A stretch of DNA of 64,000 nt from Bathynomus jamesi (taxonomy: Eukaryota > Arthropoda > Malacostraca > Isopoda > Cirolanidae). Location: assembly GCA_023014485.1 (NCBI GenBank), contig JAJOZX010000995.1:839001-903000 (forward strand), read 5' to 3'. Positions 1-12,372 of this stretch are shown here, piece after piece (positions within the stretch are counted from its first letter, which is position 1; every line of letters begins with the position of its first letter). The notes beneath the pieces are model-generated. The model did not search any database. It saw nothing but the letters and a program-made list of their open reading frames with translations, and was not told the origin of the DNA. A program made the position numbers and the translations under genes.

Positions 1-1
1 G

Positions 2-1943
2 TCGTACAAATTAATTACGGATGGACTTTCAGACTGGATAAACGTTGGTTCGCTTCTGAAAGGCCATGAAAATAGTTCAGAACATGCAGATAACATGGCA
101 ACATGGAAGGATCTGGAGCTGCGGCTAAAAACTGGGAGGACCATTGACCAAACTGAAATGTCATTAATGGAGGTAGAGCGAAGACGCTGGCGAGATGTTC
201 TCACACGTCTTGTAAGTATAATCCAATCACTGGCAGAGAGAAACCTTGCTTTCAGGGGGTCTTCCTCTACATTGTACAATCGAGACTGGTAACTTCTTGA
301 AGGAGGTTGAGCTGCTTGCCAAATTTGATCCAGTGATGAAACAACACATCAGCAGAGTCGAAAGTGGCCAATATAGTCATTCAAGTTACCTAGGAAACAT
401 CATTCAAAATGAGCTCATTGGGTCCATTAGTGGGAAGATCTTGGATGCCATTGTTGCAGAAATAAAACAAGCTAAATATTACTCACTCATTTTAGACTGC
501 ACTCCAGACATAAGCCACCAAGAACAGATGTCGATTATTATCAGAACTGTTAAAATGGGTGAAGTACCAGAAATAAAAGAATACTTCTTGGACTTTCTTG
601 AGGCTTCAGAAAGTACAGGCCTGGGTTTATCAGTTCTGATTCTGAAGAGACTAGATGAACTGAATATTCACTTTGATGACTGCCGAGGACAGTCATATGA
701 CAACTGAGCAAACATGAAGGGCAAGAACAAAGGTGTTCAGGCAAGGTTATTAGAGAAGAACTGTTGTGCACTCTATGTCCCATGTGGGGCTCACACTCTG
801 AATCTTGTAGTGGCTGATGCAGCTAAAGCTTCCACAGATGCCATCAGCTTCTTTGGCAACTTACAAAAATTTTACAACTTTTTTGCAGCAACTACACAGA
901 GATGGACAATCCTAAAGAAGCACGTGAACATAACACTCACGTCTTGGAGTGAAACCAGGTGGGAGAGCCGGTTTAAGAGCATTGAGGATGTGCGATACCA
1001 GAGCCACAACATCAGAGAGGCCCTGTTGGAAGTCAGAAACAATGCCACAGATGCCATAGCCAGGACTGAAGCACAAGCACTTGCAGAGGAGGTAGGGTCT
1101 TATCGCTTTCAGATTTGCACAGTAGTATGATATGACAGTCTTCATGCAGTTAACCATGTGAGCAAACTTCTGCAGTCTCCTACAATGCAGTTTGATGTGG
1201 CAGTCAACCTCCTCACAAAAGCAAAAGACTCACTCACCAGCTACAGAAACACAGGTTTTGTTGCAGTACAAGTCGTAGCTAGGGACATATGTGAGGAAAT
1301 GAATGTGGAGGCTGTGCTGAAGGAGAAGAGGCTCAGATCCACAAAAAAGCACTTTGCTTACGAAGCTCCTGACGAACCATTTACAGAAGCCTTAAAGAGG
1401 CTGGAAGTCAAATTTTTCAATGTGGTGATGGATTGTGCCATCGGGTCAGTAAATGAGAGATTCAAAACATTAGATGATGTGAGGGACATATTTTAGGTTC
1501 TCCTAAACTTCACCACAATGAACAAGGAAGACTTATCCTGCAAGTGTGAAAAGCTCTCTAAGATACTGAGCTCTGGAGCTGACTCTGACATTGATGGAAG
1601 AGAACTGGCCCTCGAAATTAAGAACTTGCCGACTTTACCTTCACACAACATGACTGCATTGGAGCTTCTCTCCTTCATTCATCAGAAGCAACTAGAGGAA
1701 CTATACCCCAATCTCTGGGTTGCACTAAGAATTGCCTGCACTCTACCTGTGACAGTAGCGTCAGCCGAGAGGAGCTTCTCTAAGATGAAGCTAATCAAGA
1801 ACTACCTCAGATCATCAATGGGGCAGGATCGCCTCAGTGGCCTTGGCATCATAAGCATCAACCAGGACGTTGGCAGGGAGATTTCATATGATGATGTTAT
1901 TGATGATTTCGCCCAGAAAAAATCTAGGAAGCAAAAATTTTGA
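2..1943 (+). pseudogene. hAT transposase, ZMYM1/DUF4371-like, 5' cut by window edge
   Basis: The open frame enters the window at base 2 (frame 2) and continues into a DUF4371-type RNase H-like transposase. Visible landmarks are an LILDCTPDISHQEQ segment (about 480-530), a WSETRWESR segment (about 945-970) and a C-terminal hAT dimerisation block with PVTVASAERSFSKMK (about 1745-1800). The family cuts and pastes DNA, and zinc finger MYM-type protein 1 is a domesticated relative. The copy is dead: there is one frameshift near 283 and in-frame stops at 704, 1128 and 1494. The first two stops are TGA where a tryptophan would fit. After the frameshift the frame is otherwise continuous, so decay is moderate. 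Confidence 0.85.
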
Positions 1944-2330
1944 AGATACAAACTGTTTTGTATAACTGTGAGCTATTACACGATTGTATCGTAGAGTTAG
2001 TAATTGTTAGGTAGTTGATCATTGCATTATTTTTTTATACATAGTTCTGTGTCATTTATTCTAAATAATGTACAAGCTAATTTTCAGGAATTTCATGAAG
2101 AGTATTTTTTTCTATTTGTCTTCTGAAAGTACGTATTTGTTGTTTTGGACATAAATGTTTCATTAAAATTGTTTCATAATTGTTTTTTTATTAACACAAC
2201 CATTTTTTGTATGTGTGTGCTGAGGTGATGTAGTAAGGCGTGAGTTGGTGGATGGAGGGGTGGGACCTCAAATGGGTATACTGCTTAGGGCCCCCTAATG
2301 GCTAGAAACGGCCTGATTATAACATTAAAA
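1944..2330. other. 3' flank of the hAT copy, no gene
   Basis: AT-rich 3' untranslated sequence to about 2215, then a GC-richer segment (2225-2320) containing TTAGGGCCCCCTAATGGC. This resembles the GC-rich subterminal end usual in ZMYM1-like hAT elements. No clear terminal inverted repeat partner is available because the 5' end is outside the window. Confidence 0.4.
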
Positions 2331-3134
2331 CGGGTGTCTCCAGAAGATCCATACAACAATTCTTACAACAAATCGTTTCCGCCCCTACAAAGTCCAACTC
2401 GTTCAGGAACTGCACGGTGACATCACAGACCGTCGTGTAGAGTTCTGCCAGTGGTTTCTACAACATCGACAGCTTCAATGAAGGATCATGTTCAGCGACG
2501 AAGCGATATTTCACCTCAGCGGTCGTGTCAATAGGCATAATGCACGCTATTGGGCCAATGAGAACCCCTACTGGATGGAAGAAGGACATGTGCAATTCGA
2601 CCCACGAATTATGATGTGGGCTGCGCTTTGGGGGGATCGGTTAATTGGTCCGTACTTTCTCGACGGCAATGTAACAGGTGAAACATATCTGCATATGCTG
2701 CAAACATTTCTAATGCCCATTCTGGACGACATTCCATTGGCAGAACGAGCGAAGATGTGGTTTCAGCAGGATGGTGCACCACCACATTTCGTAACCATCG
2801 TCCGGAGCTCTTTAGATGAAACATTCCCGAGCAAGTGGATCGGACGGCGAGGGCCCGTCGAATGGCCACCTAGGTCTCCAGACCTCACGCCTCTTGACTT
2901 TTTCTTGTGGGCCATCTCAAGTTGGTAGTCTATGCGATCGACCCAGAATCATACGTTCTCTAAGAGATAAAATCACATCTGAGTGTGCCAAAATTAGTAC
3001 CAATGTGTTAAGGAATGTTCAAACATCATGCACTCAACGCGTCAGAAAGTGTCTCCAATAGAAGACCACCAATTCGAACATTTATTATAATTTAATAAAA
3101 TGTGCCTATGGTTCCTGACTTTTGCGCCACCCTG
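2331..3134 (+). pseudogene. mariner-like (DUF4817-type) transposase, 5'-truncated
   Basis: Translation from about 2340 gives the end of the helix-turn-helix region, then the DDE catalytic core: MFSDEAIFHLSG (first Asp), WFQQDGAPPHF (second Asp) and PPRSPDLTPLDFF (third). A TGA at 2479 interrupts the frame just before the core. A frameshift near 2925 moves the C-terminal part (to the stop at 3059) into another frame. The 3' end is a terminal repeat ending GCGCCACCCTG followed by TATA. The 5' terminal repeat and N-terminal half are missing, cut against the hAT flank. Inactive copy. Confidence 0.8.
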
Positions 3135-4337
3135 TATATATATATGTTATACATGTTATAATTTAATTTATAATCGAAGTAAAGCTGCGCCCTGATGACA
3201 CAATTATGTAATTTCATTCATTCAATGATTCCCATGCTAATGTATTACTCATTTCCTTCCGAACTGAATTCACACGCCAGTGACGCAGACGGTTTATTTG
3301 ATTTCACTTGGGAAATGGATTGTGAGACTCGGTTCTCCAACGTTCTCAGGTGACGTCAACCGCTTGCGTGGTGGCGTAGCCAGGTTCCGTTCCTTTGACT
3401 ATATAAGAAGGAGATCAGCGGCTTTAAGGCGGATTTGGAGGAACCGGTCTCCGGGGTGGGGAGGTGCATCCCACCTCGTTAGGGAATTGCTTTTGGAATT
3501 GGAAGATTAATGGATTTTCAATTGGAGTCTGACTGTGTAGGGAAAAAGGCAGTACCTTAGCAACTGACTCATACAATACAAGCTTGGAGACTCAGAATGG
3601 ACAAGGGTGTCTTAGAGGGGTCTCTGGCTTATTTAATATCTTACAATGAAGAAGTAACTAATATTATATTTATGAAACTTTTGTTGTTATTATTATTAAC
3701 TCTCTGTTCTGTGTAAACGAAACATTTGATTCACTATAACTGATTAAACTTTATCTCGCCTGAATTCAAATTAAAAATCGTTAAGCCGTTGTGTTTATTT
3801 TCTAATCTTTGGACTTTGATAACTGGGAAAAAGAAAATCACGGGCCCACACAGTGCTCCTCGATTGTAAGAATATGAACTTCAAATTCTTCCTGCACCCA
3901 GGAGTGCTTAAGTAATACCCTCTCTCGAGTAAGCTGTGACATCCTGACTTTGACTGAACTCGGGGAGAGGCGTATTATATATATATAATATTATTGTATC
4001 GTGAAGAAGGAAGATTTAATTAACTGAACGGAATAACATCGTTGGAAACTTTTAAGGGTAAGGTTATGTTGTATTTGGTAGGGTTATTATAATAATAATA
4101 ATGAAATAGTTATTCTTTTATTTATTTAAATATAAATGTAACTATTGTAATACTGAATTATATTTATTACTAATCATTTATGTAAGTAGTATTTATAACG
4201 TTAAGTAGTTAATTATGTTAAATTAAGGTTCGTATAGGAGGGCCTGTATTCGCCATTTGCATCTTTTCCAATTTAAGTCTTGTGGACTTTACCAATTTCA
4301 ATTTCTAAGTACCGTGCAATGTTTTCTGTCTCTTCAG
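3135..4337. other. AT-rich intergenic stretch with one TATA-like site
   Basis: No coding similarity seen. A good TATA match (CTATATAAG, about 3399-3407) sits in a locally GC-richer block (3270-3480), which could be a buried promoter or LTR. I found no second copy in the window to support an LTR. Short ATA runs occur at 4090-4100. Confidence 0.25.
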
Positions 4338-6510
4338 ATGGAAACTAGGTCTAAAACCGAAGTGCATTTGCTGGGAACTTTGGTCAAAGAGTTGAAGGGA
4401 GGAAAGCTGCCGTCTAACAGACACATTCTCGGGCTTTTCCTCAACCTTTACCTCACTGAGAAAAAACATCCTAGCTGCGGTGAGTGAGGCGATCTTGGAG
4501 GTGACCCACTTTTGGGATAGAGCTTGAGTACCCACTAAGGCACCCCAGCATTCAATAAAAAAGGTGGAGAAGACTTTCGAGGAGTGGACGGCCCTGAAAA
4601 AGCACATAGGGAGGAAAACAGACGGACAGAAGAAGAAGAAACAAGAGTTTGTCGACTGGTTGGAAGATCTCTTCGACATCGCCCACGCCGATGCACTGGA
4701 CATGATCACTATCCCGGAAGACCGCGCTTTCCTCCTCGCCCAGAGGGAGAAGGGGCGTCGCGGAGTCATGGCATCTATTGACAATGCTCTCGTAAGCAAA
4801 GAAAAGCGGATTCAGGGGAGGGTGGCGGCCAAGGAGAGGAGGCGTCTCGCTTCAGCCGCTTAGTTGGAGGCTACAACGAGTGCCGCGGTCTTGTCCTCGT
4901 CCTCCTAGAGCGGTGAAGAGGGAATTGATGAGGAGGAAGAGCTGCAGGGAGCAGTAGGAGGAACACCTACCCCCTCAGAAGCGAGCCAAGACAAACATCG
5001 TCTCTCCTGGACTGGCCGCTACCCTTGATAGAACGAAAATGTCCGACCGAAGCGCTGTTTTGTTCTCGTGGAAGCGGCGACGAGCCTCAGGCACGACGTG
5101 AGAGAACTCAACATCAACCGTTACTCCATCCATCGCCAGCGGGAGCAGCAACGTGCCCGGTTTTCCAAGAAGTTTCGCGAAGAATTCAGCGGAGATGTCC
5201 CCCCTGGTGGTTCACTGGGATAGCGAGCTAATGGAAGACTTTACCAGTAAGGAACATATGGGCAGGCTCCCCATCCTCATCTCCGGGAGAGGTGTCAGCC
5301 AACTGCTTGGAGTCCCGAAGATCGTATCCGGAACAGGGGAAGCTCAGGCTTCAGCCGTGGAGGCGAGTTTTGCCGAGTTGGGCGTCAGCGAACGAGTCAA
5401 AGGGATGTGCTTTGATACGACAGCCTCCATTACAGGCCACCGGATTGGAACTTGCGTGCTCTTGGAGCAGAAGTTGTTGCACGACTTGACCTTGGCTTGC
5501 CGGTACCACATCCTGGAGCTCGTGCTCGCCAGCATTTTTGAGAAAGCGGTTGGAAGTTCTGGACCTGAAGTTCTCGTGTTCAAAAGGTTCAAGGAGAAAT
5601 GGGATTGGGGGTTTCATCAACCAGAGTGGCTTCCAGCCAGGGCCAAGTGATGATGTCGTGCGATGTGCCATTTTGCCCGTGATAAATGAGCTCCTGGCAT
5701 TTGCTGAAGAGCAACTCATGAAAGCGCAGCCCCAGGGACGAGTACCCGGAGCTTCTGGAATTATCGATCATTTTCCTTGGCGGAGTTCCTCCAAGAGGCA
5801 TTCACTTCATGGTCCCAGGAGCCATGCACCACGCCCGATGGATGGCGAAGATCTTGTACCCCTTGAAGGTGTGGATGTTCCGGAGCCAGTTCAAGCTCAC
5901 GAAGAAAGAAGAAATTGGCCTCTGAGACTTCTGCATCTTCGCCCCAACAACATACTTACGACCTTGGATCGAGGGTCCCTTGGCAGCTGCTGCTCCCGTC
6001 AATGATCTCAACTTATTGAAGCAGCTCCTAAAGTACCCCAATCCCGCCATCTCGACCGCCGCCAGCAAGAAACTCTCCATTCACCTTTGGTACCTCTCTG
6101 AAGAGTTGGTGACGTTGGCGCTGTTTGATCGCAGGGTACCAGTGGAAACAAAGAGAGAGATGGTGGAGACCCTCAATATCGAAGAGGAGGAAGACTTAGA
6201 GCATCCCCCAAAGCGTCCACGGGTTGATTTGAGTACCGTACGAGGGAGGCCTTGAGAGCTTTGTAACGAGGAATTCCAGAACGCTCTTCGATCGGCTGAA
6301 CTTGTCGACAGAGTTCCTCAGCACGGACCCAGAGTCTTGGATTCTTAGGGACGACTACGCCGCGTCAGCGAAGGTGATCGAAGATCTCGCCGTTATCAAC
6401 GACCACGCCGAGCGCGGCGGAACTGCAGTTCCTCCTTCATGTGGTGACTGATTACCGGCGGCTCTTCCCGGACAGCCTGAAGGGCACCTTGATGACACAA
6501 ACCAAGCGAC
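4338..6510 (+). pseudogene. unnamed arthropod repeat-gene family, decayed
   Basis: A chain of frame segments reads as one decayed protein: 4338-4487, then 4490-4863 after a 1-nt shift, about 5040-5200, 5200-5650, 5650-5960 and 5980-6500. Recognisable blocks are IAHADALDMITIPEDRAFL, GRRGVMASIDNALVSKE, LPILISGRGVSQLLGVPK, GMCFDTTASITG, a CRYHILEL block, PGAMHHARWMAKILYPLK and LFPDSLKGTLM. I recall multi-copy uncharacterised arthropod and cnidarian proteins with these blocks, but no named function. The FDTT-NTG-like motif followed by C-x2-H-x2-E recalls RNase H-fold transposases (inference). Many stops (4528, 4861 and others) and frameshifts make it inactive. GTGAGT at 4477 looks like a splice donor, but coding sequence continues through it. 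Confidence 0.6.
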
Positions 6511-7160
6511 AATGAGTTGATTGCCCTCCATGAGACCCCCGTCTTCGAGCGGATAATACCCAGTACTGACTGCGAGGGACTTGGATACCACAGTCTGTCT
6601 CTTTTTAACCCTAAAACGCAGGAATTTTTTGTAGGGTTAAGTTATGAATGCATGTATTTGAAAAGTTAACTAGAGGCAACATGTGACGGTAAAGGGTTAA
6701 TTACGGTAGGAAGCCATGTTGCTTACTTGTTCGCTTAGTACACAAGAACATAGACACCAACCCACTATAATAAAACTTGAACCTTGGTGGTCGACCTCTA
6801 AATATTAACCAAATCAAACCAAATTTTGCACACGAACCTTTTACCTAAAACGAAATAAATTTGGCGGGTGGGAGCTTAAAATTTCTCATTTCTAATTTTC
6901 GCCCCTGTACCTTAGAACATATATTTTGATCCTCCAACATACAGTGATTCTTAATAAATATACAACTTATTAATAACACTGATCTAAAATTTAATATTAT
7001 TTAATATAAATTATATATAACTTTCCCCTCTGTTTATTTTTCACTGAAAATGATCTCAAAATATAATATTGGAACTAATGAAGCAAAAAAGAAAGTTATT
7101 ACAATATTTATTTTCACATTTCCGTACAGCTAACTATTCTTCTGACAAAAGGAAGGAAGA

Positions 7161-7217
<57 letters not shown>

Positions 7218-7222
7218 TGTAC
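6511..7222. other. AT-rich spacer with (TA)n at 7167-7216
   Basis: No gene or known element seen. The right end is a dinucleotide TA run directly abutting the palindromic MITE that follows. Confidence 0.4.
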
Positions 7223-7592
7223 ACACAAACCGTGCATGAAACAAGGACCTCTTCTGGGAAAATAAAATCCACTGTAGTCCGAATAAGTAATGGTAGATGC
7301 CAAATACTAAAATTTTTCTTTTACATAATGGAAGCCTAACGTGGGTAACGGGGCACTAACAAAGCTGTCCCAAAATATAACTTCCCTCACCAGCTATCTA
7401 GGGTGTAGGGTCCTATCTGCTTAACAGATACCTGGTGAAGGAAATTATATTTTGGGGCTTCTTTGCTAGTGACCCATTGCTCACGTTGGGCTTCCATTAT
7501 GAAAAAGAAAAACTTTTGTATTTGGCACTTGCTATTACTTATTCGGACTATATCCAAGAAGGGTTCCTTGTTCCATGCAAAGTCTATGTGTG
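7223..7592. mobile_element. palindromic MITE (copy 1, diverged)
   Basis: An inverted repeat of about 180-bp arms centred near 7405-7420: CCGTGCATGAAACAAGGAC on the left pairs with GTTCCTTGTTCCATGCA on the right. The same sequence recurs at 41861-42258 and, as a perfect palindrome, at 61805-62094. It has no coding capacity. The short open frames inside are mirror images of each other on the two strands. Confidence 0.75.
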
Positions 7593-7934
7593 TGTGTGTG
7601 TGTGTGTGTGTACACATATATATACAGTATATACCGTATATATACAGTGTGTGTATATATAAACCTGTTTTTTTTTTTTTCTCGCTTTTTGTTTTGCCAA
7701 ATTCAACAGAAAATTCGTTTATAGAGAAAATAAATATATAATTTCAATAAATTACTTATGTTGTAAAAGCAAAAGAATATTGTGCATATATATTTTAAAG
7801 ACAAAATAGACTTTCTTTTAATTAAACTTTGACCGACAGTCAAGGAACACAAGCTTAATAGCTTTTATCAGCTTCTTTTTTATTTCAAACCAAAACTATA
7901 GATAAGCATATAATAATAATTAGAGTAGGAGATT
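7593..7934. other. low-complexity spacer
   Basis: (GT)n, short TA repeats, a poly-T run at 7667-7681 and AT-rich DNA. No gene seen. Confidence 0.4.
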
Positions 7935-7942
7935 GTACACAC

Positions 7943-10324
7943 TAGAGATGGAACCCGGTTTTTAAAAACCGGTTTTTAACCGGTGATCAAAATTTTTAAT
8001 CATCACCGAAACCGACGATAAGAACCGGTTTTCACATTTTTGCGCAAGTCTCCGATCACTTTGGTCCATTTTCTATGAAACAAACGTTTCCAAACGTTTA
8101 AAAACAATAATTACGTTTTGCATCGTTTCGTATCGTTTTTTGTTTGTTTGTAAGTGTAAATAATTCATGCTTCAGTCTTGAATGTTATGTGGATGATTGC
8201 ACATTGATCAGTTAAGATTCTAGGATTTAATACTCCATCATGTCAAAGAAATCAAATGCTTGGTATCATTCCACTCGTAAGAATAAAGAAGAAGCAGAGT
8301 GTATGACATGTCACAAAGTTTTAAAGTGTTGTGGAGGTTCTACTTCAAGTTTATCATCCCACATGAAAAATATTCATAGCATAAACATCGACCAGATTAA
8401 TCAGCCATTGAAGAAACAAAGAACAGTGGAAGAGTTTGTGCAAAAAAAGTCCATGGAAGAGGAAATTTCGAAACTTGCGTGTGTAGATGGACTGAGTTTC
8501 CAATCAATTGCTAAAAGTGAATTCATTCAAGAAAGCCTAAGAAAGATAAAATACGACAAGGCTCATCCAACTTCCCATAATGGTGTCAGAAAAATGGTGC
8601 TTAGTTTTTATGAGAAAAAGAAACATGAAATGGTCAACTACTTCAAGAATCAGTGAGACAAGGAATCCGCTATTCATTAACTATGGATGAGTATACATCT
8701 TTGCAAAACCAAAGATATATTAATACTAATGTTCATGATGAAAATCAACATTGGTCTCTTGGTCTCATGAAAATAAATGGTTCTCTCGATAGCACCAAAA
8801 CTATTGCAATCGTTAGGAAAAGATTGGAAGACTTTGGCTTGGACCTAGATAAGCATATCGTGGGTTGCACCACCGACGGTGCCTCAGTAATGGTCAAATT
8901 TGGAAGAGAAATAGTACCTGATCACCAGCAATGCATTGCACATGCTATACATCTCGCGGTTTCGGATATCTTGTATTAAAAAACTGCTGAAAATTCAGTT
9001 GAAGGGGAAAGTGACCCTATCCCTGAAGATGAAGCCATCGAAGATGAACACTCTGCACATGAGTTAAGCGAAGATGAGTGTGAAATTTTATGCACTGATA
9101 CAATTTTTGAGTCCGACATAGATGACGTAATTGTTCTTCCAAAACTTCGAGAAGATTACTTAAAAGTAATAAATAAGGTGAGAAAAATCTGCCGCATATT
9201 TCGAAAATCTTTGAAAAATGAGAGATTGCAGGATTTTGTCAAAGATGAATTTAATGGAAAGGAAATGAAGCTTATCCTTGTCTGTAGAACGAGGTGCAAC
9301 AGTCTTTTGGCCATGATAGAAAGATTTTTGAAACTCAAAAATTGCATTCCAAAGGCCCTCAGAGTGATACGCTCAACAGAGACGATTTCAGATGAAGAAT
9401 GACATGCTCTAAAGAGCTTCTTTGACACGCTTCGTCCACTGGAAGTTGTTTTGAAGGGACTCTGTTCCGAAGATGCAAATTTGCTCAAAGCTGAATCTTC
9501 CATGAAGTTCATTTTGGATAAATTTGAAAGCATAAACAATCCTTTAGCTTTTGAGCTACGTCAGTGTCTCATTGATCGCTACTCATCGAGAAGACAAAAA
9601 GAAGCTGTCGCCTTGCTGAGTTTTCTCCACAATCCCGAGGTCTTGAAAAATGAATCATCAGCACCGTTCCTCTTTCCTTCAAGACAAGCACTTAAGAAGT
9701 ATGCGGATCATACATTTAGGAGGTTTTTTCCAGAAGCTTGCCAGATTTCAGAAACAGACGACCAAGTCCAATCAATTGCTTCGAAACGCGAAGATTCACA
9801 ATGCAGCTCAGGTCGTGAAGTAAATAATAACGATCAACTTATGAACGAGTACATGTGTGAGATGAACAAACTGAAAATGAAACCCAAGAAAGATTCTTCT
9901 GAGACCTTTGACGTAAACAATTAATTCAAATATTTTGAAGCTACTTTGAATAGAAGCGAAAATTTGGATCGAATGTACGAGGCGTTGCTTACAATAAAAG
10001 CCACCAGCGTAGAGTCCAAGAGAGTGTTTTCAGCTGCTGGTTTATTCGTCACAAAGATTCGATCAAGAATGTCAGATCAGACACTGAATGCTCTTGGTTT
10101 TCTCGTGTTATTTCAAAAATCAAGTTCGATAATAAACTCTTTAATTCAAATGTTACACATACTTGATTGAATCAATTAAAACCTTATTTCTGTTTAATAT
10201 TTGGATCATTTACCTCCCTAAAAAGCATATAGAATCCCATCGGTGAAAACCGGTAAAAACCGGTTTTAAGAATATAGCGACGGTGAAAACCTGTTTTACA
10301 CTTTTCGATTATTTTCCATCCCTA
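7943..10324 (+). mobile_element. complete hAT element with 8-bp target-site duplications
   Basis: The ends are TAGAGATGGAA and, inverted, TTCCATCCCTA. Identical 8-bp duplications GTACACAC flank it at 7935-7942 and 10325-10332, which is diagnostic for the hAT superfamily. Subterminal AACCGGTTTT-type repeats (7960-8035, 10240-10300) are likely transposase binding sites (inference). Length is 2,382 bp with a single transposase frame on the + strand, now broken. Confidence 0.93.
8240..10167 (+). pseudogene. hAT transposase with BED zinc finger (broken)
   Basis: Starts MSKKSNAWYHST. A BED finger is visible: C-x2-C (CMTCHKVL) and H-x4-H (SHMKNIH). The RNase H-like core follows, with SLTMDEYTSL, CTTDGASVMVKFG and a C-x2-H block (QQCIAHAIHLA). 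The C-terminal dimerisation domain (SVESKRVFSAAGLFVTKIRS) ends near 10167. Lesions are a 1-nt frameshift at about 8653 and in-frame stops at 8977, 9400 and 9922. The lesion count is low, so the copy is relatively young. Confidence 0.9.
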
Positions 10325-10332
10325 GTACACAC

Positions 10333-10689
10333 CAATCGACCAGGGAAATATTCAGGGGGGGGGGGGACGTTAGACAGAAGACAGGGAGTGCTGTAACTCC
10401 CGTTTTTCCTGTCACTGTCTTCCTTAGCTGATCTTTTACCGTGTCTCATCTACTCCGTGAGCCGTCCAGCGTGCTCTCAAACACGCACTTCTCTCCCTAT
10501 TCTTCACTACACATACATGCATCTTACACACTACATAATCTTTTCAAAATAAAAAATAAAAAATAGTGGCAACAACTCCAAGAGCCTCGGAGTCCCCTGG
10601 GGTGGGGACCATAAATATTCCCACTTCTGGCTCCCCCGTTGCCGATATCGGGAACGCAGACCCGGGCAGCGGGGCTGGATCTGCTACTG
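10333..10689. other. no feature recognised
   Basis: A G10 homopolymer near 10357 and mixed sequence. Nothing assignable. Confidence 0.3.
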
Positions 10690-11160
10690 CCCATTCGAAA
10701 TGTTTTGAGCCTCTGCCTCATTCACTTTTCATGAACTTCTGCAACATTTGTGGTCTTCCCTCAAATTTTCAATCTGTTGAACACCACCACCTCTCCTCCT
10801 CTAAACCTCATCTTCTCTTCCTCACTAAAACTCAGGTGTCTGGGATGAATGACCCTCTTACTTTCTTTATACTCAATTTCACTCCAAAGGTGGATATTGC
10901 GTATATGTACGCAATGACCTAACTTCCCGAACTCTAATCCTCCGAATTCTATACCCTCTGGCTACGACTTACACGCCAGTCCCAAACTAAATATATCCGC
11001 GCTCTCTACCTTTCTCCTAATTCTATTTACTGACTATCCAAAATTCTTTGACTACTTCAATTCTAAAGTTGAATACGTTCTATCCCACTCTCCTTTTGCT
11101 GAAATTTCCATTTTAGGAGAGTTCAGTGTTCATCACCACCACCAAATTGACTGCATATGC
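10690..11160 (+). pseudogene. LINE endonuclease fragment (Jockey-like)
   Basis: Reads as the N-terminal apurinic endonuclease of a non-LTR element: FCNICGLPSNFQSVEHHHLS then KPHLLFLTKTQ in one frame to 10922, then a degenerate continuation in which the ILGEFSVHHQ-like block (about 11110-11150) resembles the ILGDFNVHH endonuclease motif. It is probably the missing 5' half of the same LINE type found at 29576-31434. Several stops and frameshifts are present. Confidence 0.6.
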
Positions 11161-11795
11161 GTTACTTTGGGTTTAGTCTCTTCAGCCGAATATAAGAAAA
11201 TTAACAAATGTAAAGCAGGCGAAAAAAGCTCATTGAAAAACAACGAATAGTTTTATATTAAGATTGGGACCAACAGAAAATAATTTCGACTGTAAAACTG
11301 TAACATTACGCGAGTTTTTTATTTGAAAAAATATGTTTCTCTCTCATTTTACATATTTCTAAAATTTTCGCTCGAAAAATAAACTAATTTTCTATGTCCG
11401 CTGATTTTTTTTTTTTTAATAAACACCGAGACCTTCCTGAGCACCTCCTGCGAACCTCAGGTTGAGAAAAACTGCCTGTGAGGATATTTAATACAGTACA
11501 GTATTTTCAACTCTCGTTTTTTAATAGTTAGTAGTACCAATGAGGGATAGGAAAGTATGCCACATTCAAAATACGAAGCACACCTTGATGCGTTATATTA
11601 AAGTAGTTATTGATATGCCTTTAGTAAATGTCTGTAATGAAATTAATGTACATTGTATTGTATACAGGCACAATATTCAACAGTAATTACTGTACTTACC
11701 ATTTCATTATTAGCAAAGTACCAATTTGTCCGAGAAACTACTTCAAAAATAAATAGCAATATTTTTCTTACTAATTAATATCTGTACAATATATA
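11161..11795. other. AT-rich spacer
   Basis: No coding sequence. AACCTCAGGTTGAGAAAAAC at 11453-11472 resembles the terminal inverted repeat of a hAT MITE, but no partner end was found. Confidence 0.3.
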
Positions 11796-12362
11796 TGTTA
11801 CGGCCTTTTGGCGAAATCAGCCTTTTTGCATAATGGTATCAAATGCCAGGCCACTTTGCAAACAGGCCGGCATATTGGCCATTTTGTAAAATGACTGTTA
11901 ATGGCTGGGACATTGAATGCCCGGTTATGTCAACTGAATGCCCGATTAGGTTAATTGAATGCCCGGTTAGGTCAGCTGTCCGCCCTTGACGATTGGTTAG
12001 ATTAAGTCGTGATATTTTCGTTCTTTAAGGAAAATATCACGACTTAACCTAACCAATCGTCAAGGGCGGATAGTTGACCTAACCAGGCATTCAATAATTT
12101 CAATAATTTCAATCGAACTGGATTGAATCGCTTAACTGAAGTTCTGTCTTTTCGCAAAATGGCCTGCAGGATTACCAGTCATTTTGAAAAATGGCCACTA
12201 TGCCGGCCTGTTTGTAAAGTGGCCTGGCATTTAATGCCATTATGCAAAAAGGCCGGCCTTTTATCCCTTTTGCAAAAAGGCCGACTTTTTAGCCCTTCTG
12301 CAAAAAGGCCGGCTTTTTAGCCCTTTTGCAAAAAGGCCGATTTCGCAAAAAGGCCGTAACAT
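11796..12362. mobile_element. foldback element A (shared core)
   Basis: Bounded by TGTTACGGCCTTTTGGCGAA and its inverted counterpart ending GCAAAAAGGCCGTAACA. The arms carry repeated GCAAAAAGGCC units. The centre is an inverted pair of AAATATCACGACTTAACC (about 11998-12062) flanked by TGCCCGGTTAGGTCA repeats. No coding capacity. Foldback elements with sub-repeats in long inverted ends are known; this one shares its centre with the elements at 21159 and 36493 but has different ends. Confidence 0.8.
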
Positions 12363-12372
12363 ATATATCGTT

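Noticed and set aside
3270..3530. LTR of a retrotransposon
   Set aside because: A TATA box alone; no second LTR, primer-binding site or gag/pol nearby.
4476..4487. Splice donor ending an exon of the 4.3-kb gene
   Set aside because: Coding similarity continues without a gap in the next frame, so a 1-nt frameshift is the simpler reading.
11440..11475. End of a hAT MITE
   Set aside because: A single TIR-like stretch without a partner end or target duplication.
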